Source: Albugo candida
Taxonomy: Eukaryota; Oomycota; Peronosporomycetes; Albuginales; Albuginaceae
Direction: 5' to 3'
Assembly: GCA_905220665.1 (NCBI GenBank)
Contig: CAJNAR010000025.1
Span: 124,001 to 188,000 of the forward strand
DNA length: 64,000 nucleotides
Of this stretch, positions 1 to 11,280 are shown piece after piece; the stretch's first letter is position 1; the number at the start of each line of letters is the position of its first letter. Below the pieces are notes generated by a model. It made no database searches. It was not told the origin of the DNA and was given only the letters and a program-made list of their open reading frames with translations. Made by a program: the position numbers and the translations under genes.

Positions 1-509
1 TTGAATAGCTCTGATACCAGGCTTCGTGCAACGCGCATTTTGACAGTTTTCAAGTTATTCATATAAGCTTACCTTTGGAAGAATAAACCACGCGAGTCTA
101 ATTATCAAATATCGATAGTCTGTATTTGCATAGAGTTTTCCGACCCAATCATAGAGCTACAAGTGACCACTGTGCGCTTACTTTCAACATCAGCAAAGCA
201 TCATCGAATTTATCACGATTACGGTACAATGGAGAGCCTGTGACAAAACTAGTGTGATGCAATGTGATCGCTCTATGTAATGATTATTCTACGATTGAGA
301 CTGGAAAAACCTCGCTGCTAGATCGAACCGACACAAATGAAGACATCGACCAAGAACGACAGGATCTCAAGAAAATGCTGCCCATTGTGTTTGACAAGCA
401 TATAGGAACGAGAATCATCCGTGGTTAGCCGTTTTGATCAGGCTCCAGATCGTCCGAATAAGAAATACTTCAAGGATTATATAGTAGAACTTACAACTGA
501 CCGGATAAA
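1..509. other. No gene recognised (left edge)
   Basis: AT-rich sequence downstream of the first mannosidase gene. Frames are short and resemble no family I know. It probably holds the 3' untranslated part of that gene. Confidence 0.4.
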
Positions 510-3500
510 TCATGCGCTAAGACTGTATTTGAATATCGCAAAATACTCACGAGCGGTTGAGATATTGAACGATCGGATCACAACGCCCCATTGCGGCCCA
601 GACAGCCAGATTTTGTCAGGATGCTTTTTACTGAGCATCAGAAAAGGAAAAACTTCTTTTTGTACGGCTTGTGTTCTCAGCAGCGAACGCTGCGACACAT
701 CAAGATTAGAGTTGACAGATGTCTCTAGATCCAATCGAAGGCCCATGCCGGTGTCTCTAAAAGAACAAAGCCAATCGCCGACGCTGTTAGAGACGATCGC
801 GATTGGAATTGCGATGGTATCAGCCGAAATTGAATCATCGGGGCGGTTCAACGCTGACGCATCGACCACTACATCGTCGGCCATTACGTCGAGCTTTTTT
901 GTAACCCAGACAAGCAAGGCGATTGCGCCAGATGCAATAACATTCACTGCTTTTTCTTCATGGGTACACATTCCATGATCCACGATAACGTACTTTCCAC
1001 GATAATGATCTCCTTGAAGCTTAGTACACGCGTCTATAGGGTCTGCAACCACGAGACCAGCCATTGCAAATGCGATACTGTGAGGAAAGAAAGAGAAGCC
1101 ACCGACTTTGCTTTGGATACAAGGAAATCGGAAGACGGTCGTATCCTCGTAGTGCTCTTCAGTCGAGCTTATCGGATCTAGCAAAACTTGCACTGAGCAT
1201 GTAAAACTGATCAACTTGATTGCCGTCGATGGTGCCGTATGCAGCTGAAACGTTCGGTATACGGGTACTAATGGAGCCTTGATTGAGCCCGAGTTCGATT
1301 TCAAAACTTGCTCTTGATCGAGCATCATTGCAACTAGCAACTGATTCTGACCAAAACGGACAAAGTCGATCCACTGTTGCGTCTGCTCTTGTATCACTCG
1401 AGTAAAGCGACCGACTTGATGAACGTGAAAGTTTCCAAGTTCTTCACCTCCATTGATAACATGATGTCGCTGAAATTCTGATGACTGATTTGCAAATTGT
1501 AGCTCACAAAAGCTCCATGAATAGAATGCATCATCGTACAGTCTGGAATTCTCCTTTTCAGTAATAACTTGGTACTCTTTCTGATACGAGTAAGCAAGCC
1601 AGAACGGAGTTTCCCAACAATGATCATCAATTCGATCTGTGGTCGTAGGTGAATTTGATTCCATGAGCATTCGCATAGGCTCTATCTCTAAGATATCTTG
1701 CGAGATCGGAAATGGATGGGCCTCCGTTGTAAACACGAAATTTCCATTTCGTATGAAGCTGCTGGTGTTGAAAAGAAGATACAAGTACTTGCACGTTTCT
1801 GCGAGAAAGAAAGAGGGCATATTATCACTCAACGACTTGGTTTCCACATCTTTGACACTCGCATAACCGCAATCAGTCTTGCAATGGTTTTCAATCGACT
1901 CGATTATATGAGCTCCTGCACGTAACCAAGAAGAGTCTTGTGTGGCTTCGTGCATGTAAAATGTAGATTCTGCAAGCTCTGGTCGAAGCACATAATCTCG
2001 CCCATCCCAATCAAAATTCCATGATGCAGCATCGAAATGCTCAGGAGTAAACCCAAAGTCTCGCCAGACTTTATGAAAAGCATTCAATGAGTTGGAAGCA
2101 GCAGAAAGTTGACCAAATGCTACTTGCAACCCCGGGAAAAACGCCACCAAATTTTCAAAAACTATCCGACTGCTGCGTGTTTGAAAGCCATCATGCATGT
2201 TCACGTTAGTGTACCAATCGCCCACTCGGTTGTGTGTCATAATTGCATCATACATTTCCTCAAAAATGCGTAAGAATTCGACATCGCCGAAATTCATATA
2301 CATTTTCAAATAGTATTCGTACACGCTATCAGCATTAACTCCTATGCCCGATAGCATCTCGCGCCACATACGATTCTGAATATCGATATGCTTTCCTAAA
2401 AGACCAGCCTTGGAACGACTTTCGTAAAGAGCCCGCGCGGATATGCGGGAAGCGTTGGCATACTTGATGTCTCCGGTCAAGACACTCAGCATTGTGAACT
2501 CCATCGTGAGTGAGCCTGCTCCAGCGGTATTGGCAATCGTTGTCTCACCTATCGGTACACCTCGACGCAAGTTTACAGTTCCATATGGAATTTCACTTTC
2601 TGACTGAAATGCTGGCATCAGTCGATCTGCAATGTCGATAGCAAGTGTGAGCAGCTCATTTTTGTACATTCCGTTCGGCAGTAGGGCCAACCGTTCGTTG
2701 ATGGCAAACATATGAGCAGACAATAGACCTCCGAGGACTCGAATCGTGGTTTCAAAGACCGAAACATTCTCATCCAAATCAAAATTTGTGTGCTCTATAA
2801 CGTATCGGATACCACGCTCGAATTCAACTCGATCTTCCAATATCGCAAGCATATCCAATGCATCGATCAATGTTAGCAATGGAATTTTACTCAGGGCAAA
2901 ACTACCGCCACGACAGCTTAGCGGCAATAGATCATCAGATGGGAAAGCGTGGTCCATATAGCCGTGATATGCGTGATAGAACATGTCCTTTACAACCTGA
3001 AGCCATTCCAATCGTTCTTCTTCTTCCATTCCATTAGCTTCGACAAATGTCTCGCCCTGTAACTCGCATACAACTGGTGCGCACATCCAAACTATATGCG
3101 AACACGACGCTGGCTTCTCTACTGACTGAATGAACGTGCCATCGACCCCTGAACCGCAGCATTTGAAGCGAACATCAGTGGCTCTTCTCAGTATATCTGT
3201 GTTTGACATACAATTGTCCCCTTGCGTGAACTTTTGGCTCAGATAATACATATTTGTAGTCACACTGCCAGGAATACACATGATATGATACGTTCGGCTT
3301 TCATAGTGTATATACTTCCCCATAATAAAGCTTTCCACAGAATTATTCTGCTCATATCGACGATACTGACGAACGTGTTGATTGAAACACCATTCATACT
3401 GCCACAGGCCATCGCTCTCACGATAGGTAAGGCACTCAGTCGATGCTATCGAATCATCCAGTCGCTTTGCTATCAATCGACCTGCCAATCCAGTGAAACG

Positions 3501-3593
3501 GACTTCTTGATCATTCGATAAAGTAGCATGGACAGCTCGGTTATGTAGGTACACAAGGATTATTACTCGCAGGATCCCTATTCCGATGATCAT
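510..3593 (-). CDS. MRH-GH47-PA fusion: EDEM-like alpha-mannosidase, copy 1
   Basis: Intronless 1027-residue reading frame starting at ATG 3593. It opens with a hydrophobic signal peptide. An MRH (OS-9 type) lectin domain follows at about residues 30-180, with the WQYEWCF and HVRQY blocks and paired cysteines. The GH47 mannosidase domain comes next. Its catalytic signatures are intact: VFETTIR (acid Glu), NADSVYEY (Asp), LRPELAES (Glu) and the calcium-site FTTEAH. A PA domain lies near residues 840-960. No HDEL/KDEL tail is present. GH47 proteins of the EDEM group trim mannose from misfolded glycoproteins in the ER, and EDEM3 also carries a PA domain; the N-terminal MRH is the unusual part. 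In this copy the pocket Glu before SCS is replaced by Lys and the pocket Tyr by His, so sugar binding may differ. The family call is firm; substrate and ER location are inferred. Confidence 0.9.
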   Translation of the reverse strand: MIIGIGILRVIILVYLHNRAVHATLSNDQEVRFTGLAGRLIAKRLDDSIASTECLTYRESDGLWQYEWCFNQHVRQYRRYEQNNSVESFIMGKYIHYESRTYHIMCIPGSVTTNMYYLSQKFTQGDNCMSNTDILRRATDVRFKCCGSGVDGTFIQSVEKPASCSHIVWMCAPVVCELQGETFVEANGMEEEERLEWLQVVKDMFYHAYHGYMDHAFPSDDLLPLSCRGGSFALSKIPLLTLIDALDMLAILEDRVEFERGIRYVIEHTNFDLDENVSVFETTIRVLGGLLSAHMFAINERLALLPNGMYKNELLTLAIDIADRLMPAFQSESEIPYGTVNLRRGVPIGETTIANTAGAGSLTMEFTMLSVLTGDIKYANASRISARALYESRSKAGLLGKHIDIQNRMWREMLSGIGVNADSVYEYYLKMYMNFGDVEFLRIFEEMYDAIMTHNRVGDWYTNVNMHDGFQTRSSRIVFENLVAFFPGLQVAFGQLSAASNSLNAFHKVWRDFGFTPEHFDAASWNFDWDGRDYVLRPELAESTFYMHEATQDSSWLRAGAHIIESIENHCKTDCGYASVKDVETKSLSDNMPSFFLAETCKYLYLLFNTSSFIRNGNFVFTTEAHPFPISQDILEIEPMRMLMESNSPTTTDRIDDHCWETPFWLAYSYQKEYQVITEKENSRLYDDAFYSWSFCELQFANQSSEFQRHHVINGGEELGNFHVHQVGRFTRVIQEQTQQWIDFVRFGQNQLLVAMMLDQEQVLKSNSGSIKAPLVPVYRTFQLHTAPSTAIKLISFTCSVQVLLDPISSTEEHYEDTTVFRFPCIQSKVGGFSFFPHSIAFAMAGLVVADPIDACTKLQGDHYRGKYVIVDHGMCTHEEKAVNVIASGAIALLVWVTKKLDVMADDVVVDASALNRPDDSISADTIAIPIAIVSNSVGDWLCSFRDTGMGLRLDLETSVNSNLDVSQRSLLRTQAVQKEVFPFLMLSKKHPDKIWLSGPQWGVVIRSFNISTAREYFAIFKYSLSA

Positions 3594-4382
3594 CCTGTTT
3601 ATAATGACGATCTATACACAATATCAGCGAACGTGCGATAGTGGGTTGAGTAAAGAGCAGCAAAATCTGGCTTTTCTCAGGTAAGGGTCATCTCGAATTC
3701 ACTTGAAGAAATTGTAAGGTGCTAAACCGTCGCCTTTCTTATTTTCTATTTACACTATTACTGTCGCACTGATATTACAAAAATAATGTTAGTCCCTACT
3801 GAGCAAGTAGTACGTGCTGTAGATTATCAATGTAACTGACATCAGGTGAGATATAAAAAGGTCGTACTATACAGTACAGTGCACATCACCTATCATCTGC
3901 AACTTCTGCGGGCCTAATTAGATTCACTACTCTGCAGACAGAAATCAGCGCACAACAAAAGAGCGATTTCAGCTGAAAGATAAATTGTAGTGCTTCAAAG
4001 CCAAAGACTCGAATTACAAATTGGATCAGTTTTAGTCGAATTAAAAAGGCTTTAGAAGTTGCAATGGTTTTCTGGATTCTACTGGTATGTTCCTATCAAT
4101 GCGTAAAATTTGGCCGCCATCAGTGCGGACCTGGCACTATTTTTGAACAAAAGAACAAGTTTAATATCTAATTATAGATAGTATACTTACAACTTCATAC
4201 AAAAGCTGCTACAACATACATCTATACATCGGAAGCACTTCCTAGTATGGCGACGGATTGTTGCGAGCGAAACTGAGGCAACTGACTCCGGAACTGTCGC
4301 AAGCAATTCTTTCCATGTGTAAACGCAATTCTTCCTTTCATATCGTTTTGCATTTCTCCAAAAGTATTAAATGAAATTTAAC
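3594..4382. other. Intergenic region upstream of mannosidase copy 1
   Basis: No convincing reading frame. This should contain the promoter of the minus-strand mannosidase gene, but I see no clear motif. It shows no obvious similarity to the upstream DNA shared by copies 2 and 3. Confidence 0.35.
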
Positions 4383-5974
4383 TCACACTGAAACTTGGGG
4401 TAAAATATGATGAGATGAATGTCTTTTCGAACAAATCTTATTGAGCTTTGAGGCTGGCTGGTTCTGAAATATACTGTGGCCGCAGCAACTACCTGTGCCA
4501 CCACATATATCCCGGCAATTGAGGCGAAGGTCAGGCGTCCAAAGATTGCGTTCCTGCAGGACGATTTTCATGCCTTTCGCTTGTCCGGCCAGAGGATGAT
4601 ATATGGGGAGTACCATGGATTGTGCTGTTCCATCGGCAAACAATCCGTTCCGCATCACCGGTTGCTTTCTTCCCTGTCCAAGATTCATGCGTCGAGATAC
4701 GTAAGCATCTTTAGCAATACTGTTCGCATTGTCGATAGCGAAGAAAGCTTTGCATTCGGAAACTGCGCATTATCCCGGACTTGCCTGTGAAGGTCTTTCG
4801 CAGTCCCCCCACCATTATATTTATTGCTGGGATATGTGATTATGGAGGCCTCGTTTGGAAGATCGCTGGGTTGAAGCTGCTTCTCTTGCTCAAAGCTAGT
4901 CGTTCTCTTTAAATCAGAAAGAAAATAACAGCTCTTGTTCAAAGTAACTAGCGAGAACTCTAAAACAGTAGACTTAGCAACATCGATCAGGAAAGGGTAG
5001 ACATGTATCGATCTTCCAGCCCCTTCTTCCGCACTTCGCCATCAAGAAGTCATAGCTTCTTCTGGCCATTTTGAGCGGAAATGTGCTTTAATCATGCGCC
5101 GCTAGGATGATGGCATCTCCGGCAAGCCAACTCTCCAATTCCATTTCCGGCTCTTCATAGCTTATCATTCGTTCCAGAAACTTCGCACGATATGCCAAGA
5201 CATCTGCTCGTTCATGAACATCAAAATACATGCCTGTACTCACTTCTGAATAGCCTAGGCCAAGTAATATCAACCAGGGACTCGCAGTGCTGAGGTGGAT
5301 AGATGCGGCGCGATCAAGCTTTGGAAGTATTTTCGCGTTGATATTCTTAGTAAAATCCGTTGCATTTCGCAGAATTTATTGTTTCGAATGTAAAGCTGCC
5401 CATCTGCAATGACAACTTCATCCTCTAGTAAGCTGATTGTTTTAACATGCTATCCCTTGGGAATTTAACCAGTTTCAGGATATAAACGATCCTAGATAGA
5501 ACGTTAAAAAATATAAAATAATGCGCAGGCGAATGTGCAACATAAATTACTTATACCTGACTGCTACTGAGTATAAGCCTGAAGTATCCTGCAACAGAGG
5601 CAAGACGCAACAGCATAATTTCTCACTGTGGTTTATCTCGTTTGCCCAGTTTCACAAGCGCTCTTTGAAGATTGTTGGGAGAATAAAGATGTCAATCATC
5701 TATAAAAGCCCCTTTTTTCTGCGCATCAAGTTTGCGGCGCTTTGTTCTGTTGGAATCTTCAAGATACCGAGAAAGCCGTTTGCAAGCAGACGCAATCTTC
5801 AAATATAGTGGTGTCCGCTTGCTCTTCCTCAAAATCCTCGAATTCAACTTCTAAATCCGCCTCTCTATCGCTGCTATTGTCGATACTTGAACTTGTAATA
5901 TCTAACGCTTTTTTTGTCTTAAAAGCAGCCCGCATAGCTTTCATGTGACGTTGTTGTTTCGAAGGTTGAGGCAT
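4383..5974 (-). pseudogene. Decayed DDE transposase (fungal-type element)
   Basis: Minus-strand fragments occur in the order expected for a widespread DDE-superfamily transposase known mostly from fungi, but they are split by stops and frame changes. From high to low coordinate: a basic then acidic N-terminal part (5759-5974); GLGYSEV..GMYFDVHERADV (5088-5273); ASIITYPSNKYNGGG followed by FPNAK (4685-4942); then RMNLGQG, FADGTAQ, HPLAGQAKGM and a VLQERNLW block with a cysteine pair motif (4383-4688). These match the family blocks I recall: GYFDGHER, YPG-N-DGYW, DNSSNH, DGT-Q, GWFKGMR and ERGLW. No fragment is long enough to be active. I saw no terminal inverted repeats. The family call rests on motif recall, not a search. 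Confidence 0.65.
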
Positions 5975-8900
5975 GCTGCTCAGATCAATGGGCAGCTAAA
6001 AAAAAGAAATTTGTTTTGTTGTGGAAGGAGCAGGATGGTTGGTCCCAAGATCAAATGTGGCTGGGAAAAGCTGTTGGACTGGTATTGGAGGGCTTAGTAT
6101 TACACCAATCTATATATGTTGACGTTGTATGTTTGATGATTCTTCAATTCGGCCGCAGAAAATAATAATTACAGATTAGATGACATGCGCTATATAGGCT
6201 TAGAATAGCGGTCAAGTGAACTAAGGACCTAAATAAATTGTAATTCTCTCCCGTAAAAGTCAGGAAAGGTCAACACTAAGCCAATATTCTAAACGAAGAA
6301 CACATACGAAATGCTTTTCCGCTATATTGCGTTACATTTACTTAGTTTATTTGGTAGATTCTAAGGACACTATTCTCAAGATGCGACGTACTGGTGGGGT
6401 GCTTATTAGGACGCTGCTCCCATAAATGCATCGAGCAAGAATATCCATTGCGTATTTTGCATGGTGATATCTGTACAAAGATTTCTCACCCGTGTTCATG
6501 CAGTCAATTTCATCTTTAATTTTCTTAATGGAGTCTTCGGTGAAGTGGCATCTTGCGATTATTATGATGTGTATTTTACGGAGCGCCTTCTTTCGAAAAT
6601 TGTGGTTGCGAAGTGCAAAAAAAAAATTCAGCAAGGCAGAATGGCTGTTTATAGCATTATTGATACTGTCTAGACGCTCATCTTTATCACAAATAATTCC
6701 TTGGAAATATTTCGAAGATGACGAAGCAAGAAAAGGATGCAATAACTGAGAAGATGACGCGTTTTTACAAATTATGCTCTCTCCTTACGAAGGGGACACG
6801 TTGTCTAACCCCACCAGCATTGATCATTGTATACAAGATCGTGATTGTCCTACGCATCCTCTACACAAAATATCCATGCTCACGACGCTATATGCATCGA
6901 CCGCTTGTTACTAGGCGAGCTGCTTGAGTAATCTACGGGGCAGAAATGAACATCTGGATTCACAAATATTGAGCACGGAAAATTTTTTCGCAGCATAAGG
7001 TCAAGTAAAGCGTGGTAGAACGCCATCCGATGCATGAACGGCATAGAGAGATGATACAACTCTCCCGTATCGGCCTCCTAGATGCGAATCTTTTCCAAAC
7101 ATTTACTGCACTCCGAAGCATAGAATACTCACTGGTAAAAGTACATCGATATATATCCAAATAATTCTCAGTCTAAAACACGAAGAATTATCGCATAACA
7201 CTATTTCTGCTTTGAAGTCATTCCTATATCTGGCCACCTCAAACCACAATGAGCACTCTGTCGATTACCAGAAAAAAACCTTTTTCATGTGGTGATAATG
7301 TCAATCTGAACTTTTCCTAAACATTTATCGCTGTAAGAGCTGAAGTTGCAACGGGCAATATTAGTCCGCCATTTGTACACAATACACTAATGTCTAAATG
7401 CCATGCCTTCCGAAGCAAGCTTGATTACAAAATCAAATTGGTGCTACCGGTCATAAATGCAAGACCTAACTATTGAAACTTTTGCACACCTCTTCTGAGC
7501 TGAAAGATAACGATATATTTTGTTTGATCATCGAGCATATAAGTCATTTTGCCAGTGCAGAATCGAGTTCGTTATCACAATGAAACAAATGTTGTTGTCG
7601 AATGTTTGCCGGGATTTTTTTTTCTTGAACGCGTACCGCATCCTCTTCCGCGCATCCTTCGAGTGAGCAAAACTCACCATTTCATAAATGTATTTAGATA
7701 TGAGCTAAATGCGAACAACTGCAACAAGATCATATCTTTTTAGGCGGATCTTTTAACGATAGGGTTAGCTATGAATGAAATGTTGGCCTACTGGAAGTGT
7801 ATCGGCGTGTACGCCTTGATGCAAAAAGATATAAGGCGCTTTTAAAGCTCAAATATATACTTTACCGGCTACGTCATACCACAATCACCTGCAAGCTCTA
7901 CATCTGTCTATTACTCGATAACTTAAAGCAGGTTGACTTAACGGTGTCGCCAGTTTAGTACAATTCGATGCCAGTAAGAGAAGTTGAAGCGCTAGAGGGT
8001 AAAATGCTGCTTGATAATCATTTGACTAGTTCTCAAATTCCCCTCAGCAACTACCAGCTGATGAAATATCCATTCCTCTTGGCCCCTTGCAGCTGGTATC
8101 CGCTCATAATACCCGTGAACTTCCTCCTCCTTATCGAGTGGCTCTAAGTTGATCATTTAAGAAGACCAATATATCACAAATCAAGTTGATTAGCGAGAAT
8201 GGAATGACTTTGAAAGCTGGGTGTGTTAGACGCTTGACGACATGAACCTCCAGTTTAGAATGCCGTTGGACGACCAGTTACACGCAGAAATAGTCTATAG
8301 CTCATCTGTGTGTCGGAAATGCTATTCAAAATGATGCACAATGATTCAGGGTATATTTGACCACGGCTTGCAGGAGATCGCTTTGCACAAACAGTCAATA
8401 TTGCAAATCTAGCTGAATCACCGGTTGAGAATATTGGAAATGCTCACTAGTATTGAATATCACACTGATTTTAAAATATAAGCAGCATTCCTGGAATATA
8501 CTCTACTATAGTGCCGACTCTATCTTCTATCCTCAAGTTGCCAAAGCAATCAAAGCGTAGCAATTTTGGATTTGGAACAACTTTCTACGGACAATTTCAG
8601 ATTATAGTATAATGTGTGAGAGTTGAAGAACGAAATCCAAGAGAGAGGTACAATAATTCAAAAAAAAGACTATTCTAAAGCTGCAGTAGCTCAATATTTA
8701 CAAAGAGGACACCAATCGATCACAGCGGTATTTTCGAATCGACTCTATAAAGTTTAGAGCTTCGGTCGGAAACAATGCCAGTTTTAATCATGTGAAAGCT
8801 TCGATAGTCATGTGAAGCATATGAAAAGCTTTTAAGAGAACTATTTTTACCCTCTGTATGATTCTTGAAGTAGAATTCTCATCAAAAGTGTTCTAACAAA

Positions 8901-10931
8901 TGTGGTGGCTTGACATTACACTTATGGGTAATATTTGCGTAAGATATGGGTGATTAGGATTGGTGCCATGACTTCTCCCAATAGCAGTAATACCCGTACC
9001 GACTCAGCTGATCCATGTCACTCGATTCTATACAGCTTACACTCAAGTAAGACTAATACAACGCGCTCATGCATAACCAAGATGGCGGATGTGACTAAGC
9101 ACACTAGTATAATTCGCCGTATGCATAGATACCATTTTCCTTTTATAGATTGACCCAGGAATTTTTGCGCGTGAGAAGACCATGTTCACAATTCGGTAAA
9201 ACTATATTCTTAACCCCGACCACAATGTCACTCAACAATCAATTTTCTTTCCAAAAGAAGATCATGATCTGATCCAGGCAATCACATAGAGGTTGCATTG
9301 ATTTGTGTCGATCAGAAAGTACGCCGTAACAGTATTGGCACGTCGATTGCAGCAATTGTTACCTAAATGATCCATCGGGACCAAAAAAGTATATCACGAG
9401 AACGATCGATGCATCACCATATACGACACCTCCCGACACATATCACTTGGTCGATATTCAAGTAGTTTGAGGAAGCTCAAACCAAGTCAATCAGACCTAC
9501 GTCTTCTGCGTTTGAAAAAATAGAGGTGGGAAAAACTTACATTTACCGGGCTCACTTTTGTACACTGACACGAAGGCACAGAAACAATCTAATTTCAAAT
9601 CTAAATATGCTACACTACTTTCAGTCCACACGGAGCAACAATTGTGCTTCCACTGCGACTAAGTACTGCATCATAAGGAAGCAAAATATCTGGTATTTGT
9701 TGGCACGGTGAACAAACCCAACGACATATCAGAGTTTCTTTTTCTATAGCATTTGAGATCTGTAGTCTCCATATTTCTATCAGAGATTAGGACACATGGC
9801 TTACGAAGGAAGCATTTGAAGGAAATTCTGCTGCGACAAAAAGCTAAATACACCGGAAACGGATTAAAATAGTTGCGTGGCCAACTTCTTATTCCCAGTT
9901 ACAGCGGCGTATCCCGTCTACCACCGACCTTATGTCGTGAATTCAAGCGAGCACGAGTGCAAGACTTTTACTGTAAGTCTGTAGAGCAAAGAAGAAAGCC
10001 TTATCGCAACTAGTTCACATCTTTAACTTTCACGTGTCGCTTGTAATTTTCGTTAAAGTGGAAGAGATCTGACGCAACAGATATGGAACGGTTGCGAAAA
10101 CCATGGACTCATCGAGACATTTTCAAAAGCGTGTCTCGCTGATTTTGAATATTGCACAGTTTAACCTCGATATAAGATACTATCAGTTCGATCTCGATTC
10201 TAGTTTTTAGGATTTAGAATCCGCTATTATATTGTGCACAATGTGGAGAAACGGAATCCGATCAACATCTCTTTTCGAGTACAAACGCACGGCAAAATGT
10301 TGATTATAGTACTTCTTACTTGGGATTAGATGTTTCCCGTCCGAGTTGGACATTACTATGTGTGCTGTAAATGCTGACGATATGAGCGAAATAGAAAGAT
10401 ACTGAGCGAATTTTATCTTACTTATGACTTTTGCTGTGAGCGATGACACTGCATTTCATCTGGAGAGACTAGTATTGTCAAAAATTCGACCAGCGTTCAG
10501 CATCTCCAGAAATTCCAGCGCTTTCCGTGTTAGCCACTACGTTTAGTGCGCACGTTATGCAGTTACCACGATAGCGCTATGATCAAGAAGCGCATCCATG
10601 TAGATCGAATTGCCGCATCAACTCGCTCAGTGAGAATTATTCGGTACTTTTTTTTCAAGGTGAAAGCTATTGTCACGAGTACGGAAGCCGCAAGCGCAAA
10701 TAAAAGTCAGGTTTTGGTAGAACTTGGTTGGTCATGATCTCCTTTTTTTCAAAATTTTCTATCTATCAATTATTTTCAGCTGCAAGAATGGCGCCTTCAG
10801 GAGAAGAAAACCAGTTGGTCACTGGTATTGGTCCATTGATTTCCCATCTCAGCTTGTTTTCCATTTCATCACAATGCTTCTGTAAAATGTGCCGCTATAA
10901 CACTGCGTTTTTGGTAAACTAAAAGCAGATC
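5975..10931. other. Gene-poor region, about 5 kb
   Basis: Many stop codons in all frames. The longest frames (6347-6742 minus, 131 codons; 10207-10449 minus) have no recognisable domain and biased composition. The stretch probably consists of decayed repeats. I see no RNA gene, array or tandem repeat in it. Confidence 0.4.
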
Positions 10932-11099
10932 TGTAGCGCCGGCAGGAGTGAGCAGAGGAAGATCTTGGTTGGCGGAGCTTTATTTGATAAAAAATGGAAA
11001 GTGGGATTTTTAATTGTAGAATCCTGATTCACCTATCTGATTGACTAATCCAGTTCCCAAACTGTATAGAAAAATATGTACGCATGTACAATGGAGGTT
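10932..11099 (-). repeat. LTR (3' end of the element)
   Basis: Begins TGTAGCGCCGGCAGG and ends GTACAATGGAGGTT on the plus strand. It matches 15956-16121 along its length, sharing GCAGAGGAAG, TTTGATAAAAAA, TTTTTAATT and CACCTATCTGATTG. At under 170 bp it is short for a Ty3/gypsy LTR. Boundaries come from where similarity ends. Confidence 0.8.
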
Positions 11100-11280
11100 G
11101 CAACATCCTCCGGATTTGACTTCTCGTTGTCGCTTATTGAAATCGTCGTTGAGAGCCTTCAATGAGAAACCTGACGAATATCTTGCTCCCGCTCACATGT
11201 AGCTTCGTGCTCGATCAATCCATGCCACTTCACGAGCCATTCAGGTTTACGATTACATTGACGCTTCTAAAGAAGCTGTT

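Noticed and set aside
6347..6742. 131-codon minus-strand frame
   Set aside because: Composition rich in Ile, His and Arg without pattern or similarity. A real gene cannot be excluded but is not supported.
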